A stretch of 64,000 nt of DNA from Uloborus plumipes (taxonomy: Eukaryota; Arthropoda; Arachnida; Araneae; Uloboridae), in the NCBI GenBank assembly GCA_038373865.1, contig JAXGGA010003032.1:46060-110059 (forward strand), written 5' to 3'. How positions within the stretch are numbered: position 1 is the stretch's first letter; each line of letters opens with the position of its first letter. The translations under genes and the position numbers were made by a program. The notes under the pieces were generated by a model. The model was given only the letters and a program-made list of their open reading frames with translations, was not told the DNA's origin and ran no database searches. Positions 37,401 to 44,616 of this stretch are shown here, piece after piece.

Positions 37401-38409
37401 AAACTACATAACGTTTAAAACAAAGTGACCTATCGATAGAGTTTAAACAACTTTCTCACTGTAAAAAAAAATACTTGTTGATCAATCTATCATTATGAGT
37501 CGGACTTCAGCAATACCTAATGTTCTTAGCAAACTTGAGATGAAGTTTCCCGTTCAGTACTTTTCATTCTACTGTATTTCTTTTCTTGCGCCCTTGAATT
37601 GATTTGGAGTTATTATGAGCTTTGTATGGTACAGAGGCAGTTGACAAGCGTAGAAGTTATGCTCATTTAATGCGAAAGCATGTTGACAGTGTTCTGAATA
37701 TGCCAGTAAGGATTTATTTTTTTTATTATTTAAAGATTCAATGAGTTTGAAAGTTGTTTTAATTTGACACACCAGTATCTTCTTTCCATTTTTTACTATT
37801 TTTCACCAGAATTTGTTTTTTTTTATTTTTTTTTTTTCCAACGAACATCTTCTGTGTTTATTTTAGTGTGGAGATTTTCTTTCCTTTAAATAAAACCTGC
37901 TGAACAATTTCCAAAACATAGAAATAACTTCCTCACTGACTTCCTTCCACAGAGTCCACTCCGACATCGGACAAAGAGTGAAGAAAAAAGTCACCCTCCG
38001 GCACTCGCTGGATGGCGAACCAGGATCGACCAGATCCTACCCGCTCGAGGAAAGCAACCAGGAATCGAAGTTCGGGTCCCTTCGGGAATCTTCGGAGCCC
38101 GTCGGCATCCACTTCTTCAAAGACTCTTTGCAAAGCGTCGCGGACTCGACGAGTCAGACGAGGCACTCGACAGACTCCGTCTTCAAGGAGGAACATCCGG
38201 GACATGACAGTTTCTCGCTCGAGGTCCCCGAAGAATGTGCTCCTCATCCCGATGAGCTTCCAATGGAGTCAACTCCCTGCGCAAGGGACTTTTCCGCGGG
38301 TCCCGGATGTTCCTCCATGTTGGACTCCAACGACCAAGCTGTGTTCACTCTCCATCCTGTGGATGGCGTCGGGAACAGAGACGAGGACACAAATGGCAGT
38401 GCTTTATAA
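3239..38409 (+). CDS. KCNQ: KCNQ (Kv7) voltage-gated potassium channel, 3' half, six exons
   Basis: Six exons join as 3239-3441, 26883-26956, 28095-28222, 29402-29498, 36378-36637 and 37953-38409. Every intron has GT..AG ends and the phases match, giving 1219 nt, 405 codons and a TAA stop. The recognisable core is [20 protein letters not shown], then [20 protein letters not shown], which is the distal C-terminal helix of KCNQ channels where calmodulin binds. It is followed by a heptad-rich stretch with [15 protein letters not shown] and [18 protein letters not shown], the coiled-coil assembly region. In this family the protein is a tetrameric plasma-membrane K+ channel carrying slow, PIP2-dependent M-type current. 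The S1-S6 membrane domain and the proximal helix are not in the window and must lie upstream. Introns are 23.4, 1.1, 1.2, 6.9 and 1.3 kb; the largest two hold most of the transposons. All splice sites look intact, so the gene is probably functional. Confidence 0.92.
3872..6888. mobile_element. 3-kb foldback element with about 1.2-kb inverted arms
   Basis: The left arm (about 3872-5125) is repeated in reverse complement at about 5648-6888, separated by roughly 520 bp of unique spacer. The outer ends read GGGTCAATCCATGTCAAATC on the left and, on the reverse strand, GGGTCATTTCACGTCAGTTC on the right. Identical 64-codon open frames appear in mirror image at 4255-4449 (+) and 6321-6515 (-), a direct sign of the palindrome. 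Each arm also contains a diverged direct duplication of about 215 bp (4255-4470 and 4636-4862, mirrored on the right). No transposase is visible, so this is a non-autonomous foldback-type DNA transposon. TTCT abuts both ends and may be a short target duplication. Confidence 0.85.
6978..8436. repeat. Dispersed GTAACTTACGTTAC motif copies
   Basis: A near-palindromic 14-mer, GTAACTTACGTTAC or a one-base variant, occurs at about 6981, 7167, 7187, 8224, 8251 and 8421, with a seventh copy at 3780. Two pairs lie within 30 bp of each other. The spacing is irregular, so this is not a simple satellite; repeated protein-binding sites inside a DNA transposon end are one possibility. The DNA between copies is plain AT-rich sequence without genes. 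Confidence 0.6.
8791..9537. other. Unassigned intronic DNA
   Basis: AT-rich sequence between two mobile elements; I see no gene, repeat structure or splice-compatible exon. A short A run lies at 9328-9343. Confidence 0.5.
9939..10096 (+). mobile_element. 158-bp ribozyme-bearing insertion with AGAAGT repeats
   Basis: AGAAGT at 9933-9938 and 10097-10102 flanks this segment, and the homologous position of the sister element (near 46203, reverse strand) lacks it. That makes it a recent insertion with a 6-bp target duplication. It contains the hammerhead motif at 9950-10034 and encodes nothing. A retrotransposed small RNA or a terminal fragment of a ribozyme-bearing retroelement is the likely origin. 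Confidence 0.65.
9950..10034 (+). ncRNA. Type I hammerhead ribozyme motif
   Basis: The catalytic core is complete: CTGATGA at 9977-9983, stem II GGGC/GCCC closed by ATAATAA, and GAAA at 9999-10002. A minimal stem III follows (A-U and C-G pairs around loop TGCA), with a GTC cleavage triplet ending at 10010. Stem I pairs TTTCG, ATT and CATG (9963-9976) with CATGAATCGAAA (10011-10022), and an outer CCAACTC pairs with GAGTTGG (9950-9956 with 10028-10034). Very short stem III is typical of hammerheads described from Penelope-like and related retroelements. Self-cleavage between 10010 and 10011 is predicted, not shown. Confidence 0.8.
11112..11150. repeat. Perfect 18-bp hairpin with 3-nt loop
   Basis: ACGGAAAAATGACGAACG at 11112-11129 is followed by GAG and its exact reverse complement at 11133-11150. 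It lies near the left end of the 2.4-kb element and may be a subterminal transposase site. Confidence 0.85.
11219..11736. repeat. 520-bp inverted repeat
   Basis: TATAGGCCTATACCTATACG at 11221 is mirrored by CGTATAGGTATAAGCCTATA near 11714, and the similarity runs through both arms to a short spacer at about 11472-11500 (AAAAAGAACAAA against TTTGTTCTTTTT). Flanking sequence on both sides is loosely inverted as well. It is non-coding; a foldback MITE or an internal palindrome of the larger element. Confidence 0.8.
13557..14621. other. Unassigned intronic DNA with a 22-bp palindrome
   Basis: No gene seen. A perfect palindrome, TATATTACACTAGTGTAATA plus TA, lies at 13751-13772. From about 14560 the sequence resembles the degraded end of a hAT-like element (AGTTTCCAATCTGTGGTGGC). 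Confidence 0.5.
14622..15049. mobile_element. hAT-like MITE
   Basis: CAGTGGCGTAATCAAAGG at the left and, reversed, CAGTGGCGTACGCAGACAAA at the right are hAT-style short termini, flanked by imperfect GCTAGGGG/GCAAGGGG-like octamers. Inside are poly-T and poly-C runs (14706-14750, 14995-15005) and no coding capacity. Confidence 0.5.
15050..15960. other. Unassigned intronic DNA
   Basis: No gene recognised. A poly-C run lies at 15451-15461; a moderately GC-rich patch (15390-15560) and TGCCCTGATGGTACTCGGAA at 15649 look like remnants of old elements. Confidence 0.45.
15961..16268. mobile_element. Small insertion between near-identical 12-mers
   Basis: TGGCTGGATCCA (15961-15972) and TGGCTAGATCCA (16257-16268) differ at one base and bracket 284 bp of non-coding sequence. 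Such a 12-bp duplication would fit retrotransposition, but the inserted sequence is unrecognised and has no A-tail. Confidence 0.3.
16269..18591. other. Unassigned intronic DNA
   Basis: No gene can be supported in these 2.3 kb. Open frames of 60-100 codons at 17114-17413, 17649-17864 and 17981-18214 (all reverse) have no recognisable motif and are treated as chance. A notable hairpin is listed separately at 17885-17937. Confidence 0.45.
17885..17937. repeat. Perfect 22-bp hairpin
   Basis: ATTTCGCATATATACTAGTG plus GT at 17885-17906 is followed by a 9-nt loop and its exact complement at 17916-17937. Two more ACTAGTATATAT copies lie just downstream. It may be the core of a tiny palindromic element. 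Confidence 0.8.
18592..18839. mobile_element. 250-bp MITE, family E, copy 1
   Basis: The ends are inverted: CTGCCGTGCTAAGCACAAAA on the left and, reversed, CTGCCGTGCTAAGCGCAAAA on the right. The same element occurs in opposite orientation at 54849-55097, confirming a mobile family. It is non-coding and contains GCCGCCAGATGGC and ATGGTGGCGC. Confidence 0.75.
18849..19440. repeat. Three diverged tandem units of about 190-216 bp, each with inverted segments
   Basis: Units begin at about 18849 (GCTATGATAAAGAAGCGTG), 19040 (GCTAAGATGAAGTAGCGTG) and 19256 (GCTGTGATGAAGTAGCATG). Each contains an inverted pair such as CCAAGACGGCGCTCAT with ATGACCGCCATCTTGG, and another around CACAATCAGGAAG. The units are clearly diverged, so the array is old. 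Confidence 0.75.
19794..20445. mobile_element. Foldback MITE, TA target site
   Basis: Arms of about 296 bp (19794-20089 and 20150-20445) are near-perfect inverted copies around a 60-bp centre. Ends read CAGGGTGTCCACTCCAATCG and its complement, flanked by TA on each side, so Tc1/mariner-type. It is non-coding and inserted in the left arm of the Tc1 element. Confidence 0.9.
20526..20820 (+). mobile_element. tRNA-derived SINE with 13-bp target duplication
   Basis: GTTGAACATAAAA flanks it exactly at 20513-20525 and 20821-20833. The head is tRNA-like, with an A box (TAGCCCGATCGG, 20536-20547) and a B box (GGTTCGATCC), the internal RNA polymerase III promoter. A tRNA-unrelated body of about 220 bp follows, ending in GTAAAGTAAAGTAAA. 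The intact duplication and boxes suggest a fairly recent copy. Confidence 0.93.
20886..21881 (-). pseudogene. Tc1-family transposase, frameshifted
   Basis: The frame opens at 21881 with [20 protein letters not shown] and a paired-like helix-turn-helix ([20 protein letters not shown]), the DNA-binding half. The catalytic half shows FSDEKKF (first Asp), FQQDNAPVY (second Asp) and [11 protein letters not shown] (Glu), with 34 residues between the second Asp and Glu, so DD34E. The reading frame breaks around 21665-21710: in-frame TGA follows GRPSF, and two T-run indels shift the frame and then restore it. This inactivates a protein otherwise close to full Tc1/Tc3 length. Related copies with intact frames would be needed for mobility. 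Confidence 0.9.
22116..22916 (+). mobile_element. Non-autonomous Helitron
   Basis: It starts TCTATATACATAAAAGAC after A and ends CTAG before T, the expected A/T target without duplication. The 3' end carries a GC hairpin ACCCGG-GCAGGG-CCGGGT about 10 nt before CTAG. The 5' body reads ACTACTGGACCGATTTTAAC, which is very characteristic of non-autonomous Helitrons of arthropods. No Rep/helicase gene is present. Confidence 0.85.
23013..24217. other. Unassigned intronic DNA
   Basis: AT-rich; no gene or structured repeat recognised. Confidence 0.5.
24220..26022 (-). mobile_element. Mariner-type transposon with 180-bp inverted termini, dead
   Basis: About 180 bp at 24220-24398 is repeated inverted at 25843-26022 with few differences. 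The ends read (C/T)AGGGTGGTTATAAATTAA and are flanked by TA. The transposase pseudogene lies on the reverse strand. It sits 23 kb into the large KCNQ intron, close to the next exon. Confidence 0.9.
24472..25628 (-). pseudogene. Mariner-like transposase with DUF4817-type N-terminus, degraded
   Basis: The reverse strand reads [20 protein letters not shown] then [10 protein letters not shown] at the start, the pattern of the N-terminal DNA-binding domain found on many arthropod mariner-like transposases. Downstream come [13 protein letters not shown] (first Asp), [11 protein letters not shown] (second Asp) and [12 protein letters not shown] (third Asp, about 42 residues on). An in-frame TAG interrupts WPPR-PDLNP at about 24680, and a frame change separates the N-terminal part (25431-25628) from the catalytic part (24688-25359). 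The C-terminal piece continues at 24472-24660. It is not translatable as one protein. Confidence 0.85.
26083..26640 (-). mobile_element. 5'-truncated LINE fragment with microsatellite tail
   Basis: The reverse strand encodes [40 protein letters not shown] and [20 protein letters not shown], the region just after the reverse-transcriptase domain in CR1/jockey-like LINEs. Upstream, [13 protein letters not shown] is followed by an in-frame stop at about 26543, so the copy is dead. The 3' end carries ATTTGT repeats (26090-26110 on the + strand as ACAAAT). No reverse-transcriptase core remains. Confidence 0.8.
26883..26956 (+). CDS. KCNQ: KCNQ exon: start of distal C-terminal helix
   Basis: This 74-nt exon follows tttgtttattttcag and ends at aag|gtaacg. 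Two bases complete the GAG codon shared with the previous exon, followed by 24 codons reading [20 protein letters not shown] then ALRK. The acidic stretch leading into a Lys/Arg-rich amphipathic segment is the usual entry to the distal helix in KCNQ. It ends in phase 0 and the next exon opens with [10 protein letters not shown], as in other family members. Confidence 0.88.
27035..27417. mobile_element. Family J element, right end lost
   Basis: Starts CAACGCATCCTAAATACTAA, matching the perfect termini of the second copy at 41889-42289, but its right terminus is missing. It holds an internal duplication of about 115 bp (AGAGAAATTAACGATTGGT at about 27139 and 27255). It lies in the 1.1-kb KCNQ intron, whose remaining sequence to 28094 shows nothing else. 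Confidence 0.7.
28095..28222 (+). CDS. KCNQ: KCNQ exon: distal helix, calmodulin-binding region
   Basis: Acceptor gtgttttcag, donor tctag|gtaagg, 128 nt, 42 codons plus two bases. It encodes [40 protein letters not shown] and QS. This is the most strongly conserved block of the KCNQ C-terminus and is the main evidence for naming the gene. The basic face ([10 protein letters not shown]) is the calmodulin and phosphoinositide contact surface in studied family members. Confidence 0.95.
28223..29401. other. KCNQ intron, nothing recognised
   Basis: AT-rich with T runs near 28485-28515 and a C-rich patch at 28360-28372. Open frames at 28592-28894 and 29005-29226 have no motif and no splice logic. 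Confidence 0.5.
29402..29498 (+). CDS. KCNQ: KCNQ exon: linker into the coiled-coil assembly domain
   Basis: 97 nt between ttccttttttag and gcg|gtaagt. The first base completes AGA (Arg) with the previous exon; 32 codons follow, reading [20 protein letters not shown] then [12 protein letters not shown]. The segment leads into the subunit-assembly coiled coil. It ends in phase 0. Confidence 0.92.
29499..30648. other. KCNQ intron with an ATTT microsatellite
   Basis: The only structure is a TTTA/ATTT repeat at 30219-30286. Otherwise AT-rich, no gene seen. Confidence 0.55.
30649..30902. mobile_element. piggyBac-like MITE, TTAA target
   Basis: TTAA at 30645-30648 and 30903-30906 flanks inverted ends CTCGCGAGAGCTCGCGC / CACGCGAGAACTCGCGC. 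Just inside, GGGGTCGAAAACGACCCC on the left and GGGGTCGTTTTTGGACCCC on the right form hairpins. The 254-bp body is non-coding and much more GC-rich than its surroundings. TTAA target plus inverted ends fit the piggyBac superfamily. Confidence 0.75.
30907..32673. other. KCNQ intron with a (TA)n microsatellite
   Basis: A pure TA repeat spans about 31426-31498; T runs lie at 31168-31183 and 32310-32333. No gene or element boundary recognised. Confidence 0.55.
33446..35834 (-). mobile_element. hAT-like transposon nested in the CATCGATG element
   Basis: The ends TAGGGTGATTCA and, reversed, TAGGGTGATTCA match exactly over 12 bp and fit YARNG. ATGCTTAT at 33438-33445 and 35835-35842 is a perfect 8-bp target duplication. 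A subterminal inverted pair, AGAGGTCGCTCAA (about 33572) and TTGAGCGACCTCT (about 35710), lies inside each end. It carries a degraded protein-coding region on the reverse strand. Confidence 0.87.
33990..35061 (-). pseudogene. Transposon-encoded protein, degraded; exact family not named
   Basis: Reverse-strand pieces read [20 protein letters not shown], then [16 protein letters not shown] in another frame, and near the end [20 protein letters not shown] followed by [10 protein letters not shown]. They are broken by frameshifts and stops, so no single protein can be made. The pieces resemble a protein repeatedly associated with arthropod DNA transposons. Its place inside a 2.4-kb element with 8-bp duplications suggests it was that element's own hAT-type transposase. 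I do not see enough catalytic residues to confirm this. Confidence 0.6.
36378..36637 (+). CDS. KCNQ: KCNQ exon: assembly coiled coil and proline-rich segment
   Basis: 260 nt after cctttcgccag, ending cacag|gtaaac in phase 2. It starts [20 protein letters not shown], a heptad pattern (I/L/L/I/Y) that closes the tetramerisation coiled coil. It continues into [19 protein letters not shown], a run of eight prolines, and a Ser/Pro/His-rich stretch. The poly-proline run is lineage-specific and likely disordered. The exon is noticeably more GC-rich than the introns around it. Confidence 0.9.
36638..37952. other. Last KCNQ intron, nothing recognised
   Basis: AT-rich with T runs at 37815-37840; no exon, RNA gene or element boundary seen. 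Confidence 0.5.
37953..38409 (+). CDS. KCNQ: KCNQ terminal exon: Ser/Asp-rich tail and stop
   Basis: The acceptor ttccttccacag opens the last coding exon; the first base completes Arg, then [20 protein letters not shown] follows. 151 codons end in TAA at 38407-38409. The tail is rich in Ser, Glu and Asp, with a local KKK cluster and RHSLDGEP near its start; it looks disordered and regulatory. The exon is strikingly GC-rich (CTCGAG, TCGCTCGAGG), so it also holds long open frames on the opposite strand and in the +1 frame; these were rejected as compositional shadows. Confidence 0.85.
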
Positions 38410-38883
38410 TGGTTCGTTGCGAAATATTGCCAAATATGTGATAGAGGTAAAGGACGCAGTTATGAATTGGTTTTAGAGTAAATTCAAATCAGTTTGACTA
38501 TTTAAAATTACCGATTAAAATCAGATAGAAAATATGCAAATAGAGATTATTGTTCTGTAAAGTGCAACTTATAAATGCATTAATGATCAACTTCTCACAT
38601 CCATTAGATAAAATTCACTTCAGTTTGACCATTCCAAAATTATCAATGAAAATCAGGTAGAAATATACGCGAATACGGTTTATTGTTAAAAAAACAAAGC
38701 TTCTGGATAATTGAATTAATGATCAACTACTTACTTACGGAAATATCTAACACCGACAATATTATTCAGAAATGCTACTCTTGATTTAATAATCAGAAAC
38801 TGACGTAGCTCATGCATAATCATTAGTAATTTCATTACAGTGTGTTCCAAAAACAAAGCTCCAATTCAATGAAAACTCTACTA
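38410..38883. other. Probable KCNQ 3' untranslated and flanking DNA
   Basis: Follows the TAA stop. Two diverged copies of a roughly 130-bp segment occur (CAAATCAGTTTGACTATT at 38485 and CACTTCAGTTTGACCATT at 38629). No canonical AATAAA was found in this stretch, so the poly(A) site is unknown. Confidence 0.4.
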
Positions 38884-39025
38884 CAGTCGAATCTTGATAG
38901 CTCGAAGTCCCAAGAGACCGGCTAAAAGCTTCGAGTTATTGATAGTTCGAGCTACAGGATGTTCCCACAGAATTCGAAGACTTCAAGATGAAGGAATATT
39001 CTAGTTATAAGGCGAGACTTGTCTG
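38884..39025. mobile_element. pogo-like MITE, 142 bp
   Basis: Left end CAGTCGAATCTTGATAGCTC and right end, reversed, CAGACAAGTCTCGCCTTATA are flanked by TA. The CAGT-GAATCTnGATA pattern resembles pogo/Tigger-type termini. Non-coding. Confidence 0.5.
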
Positions 39026-39523
39026 TATATTGATTTCTTTAACAGGTCTTTTTTTTTAAAGAAATAGTGTCCTTAGAATAAACTATCACCATCGTCTCCT
39101 GGAAACTGGTTGGTGAAACATATGAACAGGAGCTTCAGCTGTACCAGGTAAAATTTTGAAAGCAGCTCCCAACTACTACCAATACTTGCAAAAAATGCAC
39201 ACTAACCGATATCGTATGGTTGATAGTGGTTCAGGTTGTTTTTGATACTCCACGCTACCGATTTTTGTGAATTTTTTCACAAGTAGCCTGATTTTGTCCT
39301 CAGTTGGTGACTGTTTTCCACATTTTTGCTGGTAAAGCTGACATATCTCTTCATATGTTCTACCACAAAGTTTCCAATAAAAGAGGACTTTTTTCTTCTA
39401 CGGTATACTTTTCTTCAAACACTTGTGAAAAAAATCAATTCGTTAGTGCTTTCTTGATAATGGATCGTTGATTTTGGAGCATTCTGTATTTATGGTGTAC
39501 ACCAATGCAATTATAACTTGTTA

Positions 39524-41113
39524 TAGTGCGTCGAGCAAGTTTAGACACAATGCAAATATTTGAATAAAAAAGAAAACTATTCATCAAAACACTTTCAAAT
39601 TTCTACAGTAGGTAGACAATATGATCTCAAATACGTGTCCGGAGCTTCAAAAAATATAACCGAAACGAAAGTCAGAAATTACAACAGACATTTTTTTTTT
39701 TTCCTGTCGAAAAAGTTCGGACACGAGTCAGATTTTATGCAAATATGTCTTGAAACTTGATTGGTGGAGGAAAAACGGGATCTTTTTCCTCGACTATGAC
39801 GTGCAGAAATTGCTCAATGAATAATCAAAATCCTAAAGTATCAATAATTCTCATCTAAAGAAGATGAGAAAGTTCAGATGCTGAAATTTGAGAATGAACC
39901 CACTTTGCTAATTTTTCGTCTTTTAAATCGGCCCTAACGTGGTAGTGCATTGTTTTTTGCTTAAACAAAAGCAAATTCAGACTTGCGTATCAATCAAGAA
40001 GGCAAGAAAAAATGTATTTCTTAAGTGTGAAGGAATTAAAAATACGGCGCGAACTGACAATTCATCCCTTTATCCTACAAAAACTTTAACTTGGATCAAA
40101 AGCAGCACGTGACAGCATAAGTAGATGAACAACTAAACAGGGATACATCAAAAAACTAAATAATGTACTTGAGCCTTTTCAGAAACAGTTTCCTAAATAA
40201 ACCAGATTTTAATGGGAAAAGCAGCACTATGTATCATCGTGACTAAAAAATGAATGTTACTTTCTCTGACGAATCACGTGGTTAAAATCGTTTGCAGTGT
40301 TTCAGTTGGAGTGAAACGGACCGTTTTTTATCGAAACATTCAATGGAAAAGGGGAAAACATTCGAAGTTTCAGTTGAATTCGCCTCTTAGATTGATTACA
40401 ATTTTATTGGCACTTTTCCCATTAAAATATGATTTATTTGAGACACTGTTTCAGAAAAGGAAAAAGAACATTTTTTTTATGCATCCCGGTTCAGTTGTTC
40501 ATCTACTTATGCTGTCACATGCCGTTTTTAATCCAAGTTGAAGTTTTACAGGATAAAGGGGTGGATTGTCAATTCGAGCCATATTTTTAATTCCTTACAC
40601 TTAAGAAATATCATTTTTATTGGCCTTCTTGATTGATACACACGTCTGAATTTGCTCTTCTTGAAGTAAAAAACAATGTACTACCACGTTGGGGCCGATG
40701 TAAAAGATGACCCCCCCCCCCCCCCCCTCAATTAGCAAAGTGAGTTTATTCTCAAATTTCATCTTCCGAACCTTCTCATCTTCTTTAGACGAGAACTACG
40801 GATATTTTATTATTTTGATTATTCATTGAGCAATCTCTGCACTTTATCGTCGAAGAAAAGGTCCCGTCTTTTTTCCACCAATCACGTTTTAAGAGATATT
40901 TGCATAAAATCTGACTTGTGTCTGAACTTTTGCGACGGCAAAGAGAAATTAATGTCCGTTGTAATTTCTGATTTTCGTTTCGGTTATATTTTTTGAAACT
41001 CCGGACAAGTATGTGGGATCATATTGTCTACCAGCAGTAGAAATTTGAAAGAATTTCGATGAATTATTTTTATTCAAATATTTGCATTGTGACTAAACTT
41101 TTGTGACGCACTA
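39524..41113. mobile_element. 1.6-kb foldback element, TA target site
   Basis: Arms of about 700 bp (39524-40227 and 40412-41113) are inverted copies around a unique centre of about 185 bp. The ends are TAGTGCGTC with TA on both sides, so Tc1/mariner-type. The right arm has a C run at about 40711-40727 that the left lacks. No coding capacity; the small open frame at 40254-40541 only spans arm sequence. Confidence 0.87.
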
Positions 41114-41881
41114 TATAAGTGTTCATCTTTGGTTTCTATTGATGGCTTTAGAACGATCAAAAATTTTGTTACACAGACATGCTCTTGTGCACTGCATTCA
41201 ATATTTTATCTGTGCATACAGTGCACAGGCACAACACCTGAGTGACAAGATTTTATCTGTTTCTTCTATTTGAAATCAGTAGTATGACAAATATTTTTTT
41301 TTAAAGAAATTATGATCTTAATATGAAACAATAATAAGATTAACCTTTCTAAAAATCTTGTTTTTCAATTGAACTATGAGCATTGTGTTAATGGACGTTT
41401 TCAGCTACACAATTTTTCTATAACATGAATATCTAGCTTGTTGCTACATCCTATTTCTGAAAAAGTATGAAAAAATATTCCTCTTTTTCCAGGCTAAATT
41501 CAGAATTTCTAAATTTCTTCTTATGCAACCTACTTACGACAGTTATCTTCCAGAATGTTTCACACCTTTTACTTGAATTTTCAATCTATTAATCGCTTTA
41601 AATTAACTATTAACATTGATCACAATACTTATACTAATCGAACAAAAGTATGGAATACAAAAGGACAACTATATGTATTATAATTCGAGTTACTTTTTTA
41701 CCGACAGAAAATTTAGCTATACCCACAATGTATTTTAAAAATTGAGCGATGCATTGTTTTACTATTATTTCTTGTTTTCTGTTATTGTTATTGATTATTA
41801 GTTTTATTTGTATAGCTCTTATTAAAATTTATCGTTCTACTATTAAAAACTATCTAAATGCTAAAGGAGTTCTACTACCGT
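41114..41881. other. Unassigned intergenic DNA
   Basis: AT-rich, no gene or repeat recognised. Confidence 0.5.
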
Positions 41882-41888
41882 GAGAAAT

Positions 41889-42289
41889 CAACGCCTCCTA
41901 AATACTAAATGCCAACTACTATCTGGTTTTTAGCACAGAACAAAATTTCGTGCTTGATTCACGAAGCACTGCCTTCGAGAAAAAGAAATTAACGATTGGT
42001 TCATTTCTAAATTTAAATTTAAAAATCAACCAATCAAAAAATTTAATTCGAACATTGTTTGGATCCATCGCCAATAGCTGCAAAATTTCGAGCTTGGTTC
42101 ACAAAGCACTGCCATCTACCGGAGAAAGAGAAATTAATGATTGGTTCATTTCTAAATTTAAATTTAAAATCCAGCCAATGAAAAAATTAAAATTTTCATT
42201 GGTGAAGTAGCAAGGTGGCGTTTAAAGTGGAACCAATATCGACGGTAGCGAAGCAAATGTAATAGGCATTTAGTATTTAGGAGGCGTTG
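41889..42289. mobile_element. Family J element, complete copy
   Basis: Perfect 25-bp inverted termini beginning CAACGCCTCCTAAATACTAA, with GAGAAAT flanking both ends (41882-41888, 42290-42296), a 7-bp target duplication. Two internal copies of GAAATTAA(C/T)GATTGGTTCA lie at about 41985 and 42130. A truncated sister lies at 27035-27417. The 7-bp duplication does not point to one superfamily. Confidence 0.85.
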
Positions 42290-42296
42290 GAGAAAT

Positions 42297-44616
42297 AAGG
42301 ATTGAAGTATTTTTCCATGCTTTCAGAGGTGGGAAATGTCATTAGCAGAACACCAAAGAAAAGCTAATAATTTACGGTAAACGGTTATAACTATAAGTTA
42401 TATTGCAATAAAATTAGACCATTTTAGGAATAGGAAACCATAATGATCAGTGAAGTTCCATTTACATTCAGTTTATAAAAAAATAGAAGATTAGATTATT
42501 AATCTTTTTTCAATAGGTATTTGAATTTTTCAGTTGTATTTTTTTTAATTGTTTTCATTTTTAGTAGAAATACTTCTTACTTAAAGGTGACCAAATGCAC
42601 TTGTTTGTCATTTATTTTCTTTAAAGCTTCGTAGTAGAAAAGTTATTTACATATTTAAGAACCGTTAGTTCAAAATCGAATTCTGACAACTGCTTCTGTT
42701 AAGATCTTAATCAAATGGCATCACACCAGCTCTGTGATGGATAATGTCTGTTTGAACCTTATGATACCCCAAATTGACGACGATAAATTTTCTTGTCTAT
42801 TGTTTTACATCTGCAAAATATTAAACGTTAAGTACTGATCAGTTTAAAACATTTCAAGTTTAACAAATAAGTAAAAATTCATCGGTAAAAATTTTGTGAA
42901 TAGTCTTTTTTATTAACTTTTGAACCGAAATCTATATTTTTTTCTTTAATATCATGTTTCTATTTTACCATTCATTGCTTTTTGTTTGTTTGTTTTTTCA
43001 TAACTTATTTTTTACTTCTTCCTTATTATTTTTTTTATTAATTTATGATTGTTATTATTGCTTTAAACATATAGGCCGTTGGTGCATTCATTATTCATTC
43101 TGCATTAAAGCCTGAGATTTCTTTTTCATTAAAATGAAAACATTTATCATACATTTGAACTCTGAATTTGATCTTCTAAACCAAACTTTCCTTTCCTTCT
43201 GTAGCCCCATAAACTTTTAAGGTTGAAAAACTTCAATCAGTTCCAATTTAAAATACTCTTCGTAATCTTGTCATGAATTAGAAAATATTGATCGAACTGA
43301 TAAATCAAAAAGGGACCAATAAATAAAATGTAAATTACATTGATACTAAATTAAACAGTTCAATGAACTAGATTGCATACATGGTAGTATTTATTTGTTC
43401 AGCTAAATAATCATACTCTATTTGGTATTTGATTAATCGTTTACGATTATTAATATCGTATTACGATTATTATATCGGCAACTGTTTTAAACAAAATACA
43501 GCAAACTCCCGATTATTTGCTGTTGGATTATTCGTGGTTAGGATTATCCGTGTGTCTTTTACACTTTCATCTTTTTTTTTTTTGGAGTTTACTGTATTAT
43601 TAAGTACAAATTTCTGTGAAGAGAAATTGCAAACTCGCAGTTTGATCCAAATCTTCATGCGATGGATACATTTGTACATATATTGATGTACCTTTAGCCA
43701 AATAATACTTGATGAAAGCTGCAGACTTCAGCTTCACAAAAAAAAATTCATTTTAGAGCTTGATTAATTAACTCTTTCAGTGTAGCTTCGTTTTAGAAAT
43801 TATTTAGTAGTATGTTCTTTGAGGAGACCTTCTAGGTGACATAAAATGTGAGAAATGTATCAAGAAGCGGCGGAAACTTTTGAGTACAAATTAAAACTAC
43901 AAGTTTTTCCTGTACTTTGTAGATAGTGTATTTCTCTGTACAGTTGAAAAGTACAGAACTTTGCTTCAAGATTTTTTAGAGTACTGAGCAGTTTTAATTG
44001 CAGTAAATATGCATTTTTTAAAGATAATTAGGAGCAGAATATAAAAAGAAATATTTTGAATTTCACAGAATATACACGCTCAAATTGCCAGTAGTGTCGA
44101 AACTACCAAACAATTTGAATTACATAGAAAAGTTATTTGAATACTCTCCGATTGCTGCACACTCATTCAAAAATTTAAAAATGTTTTTGAAAAATGTAAA
44201 TTACCGTCTTTTAATTCGAAACGTATGTTACAAATCGAGAATAAGGTATTGAAGTTTAAGCTTAATGAAAATGAAAGTCTGAAGTTAAAGCACCACTCTA
44301 ATAGTCTGTAATTTGGACAACATTTTTATAAACTATGCACAATAGTGTACTTAATTCTAGACACTTACCAACTTTTCAAAGATTTCATGATGAATTATCA
44401 GATTTATTTATTTCACTTAAATCACTTATTTATAATTTCTCTAATACGCACGTATTTATTTCATGTGAATATTATGTATTTTTTTACATTTTATTAATAT
44501 ACAGTAGCAAATGTTACACAAACAGTAATATAATTGAATTTCAGAATATTAAATCAATATTAAATTAACTCGGGGATGATCGAAAAGGAGTTTTCATCTG
44601 TTTGTATCTTTGTAGG
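42297..44616. other. Unassigned intergenic DNA
   Basis: 2.3 kb of AT-rich sequence with no gene, RNA or element boundary I can support. Confidence 0.5.

Noticed and set aside
38012..38476. A 154-codon open frame overlapping the last KCNQ exon in the +1 frame (and a 104-codon frame on the reverse strand at 37933-38247).
   Set aside because: Arg/Ser-rich shadow of GC-rich coding DNA; the KCNQ frame is fixed by splice phase and homology of the preceding exons.
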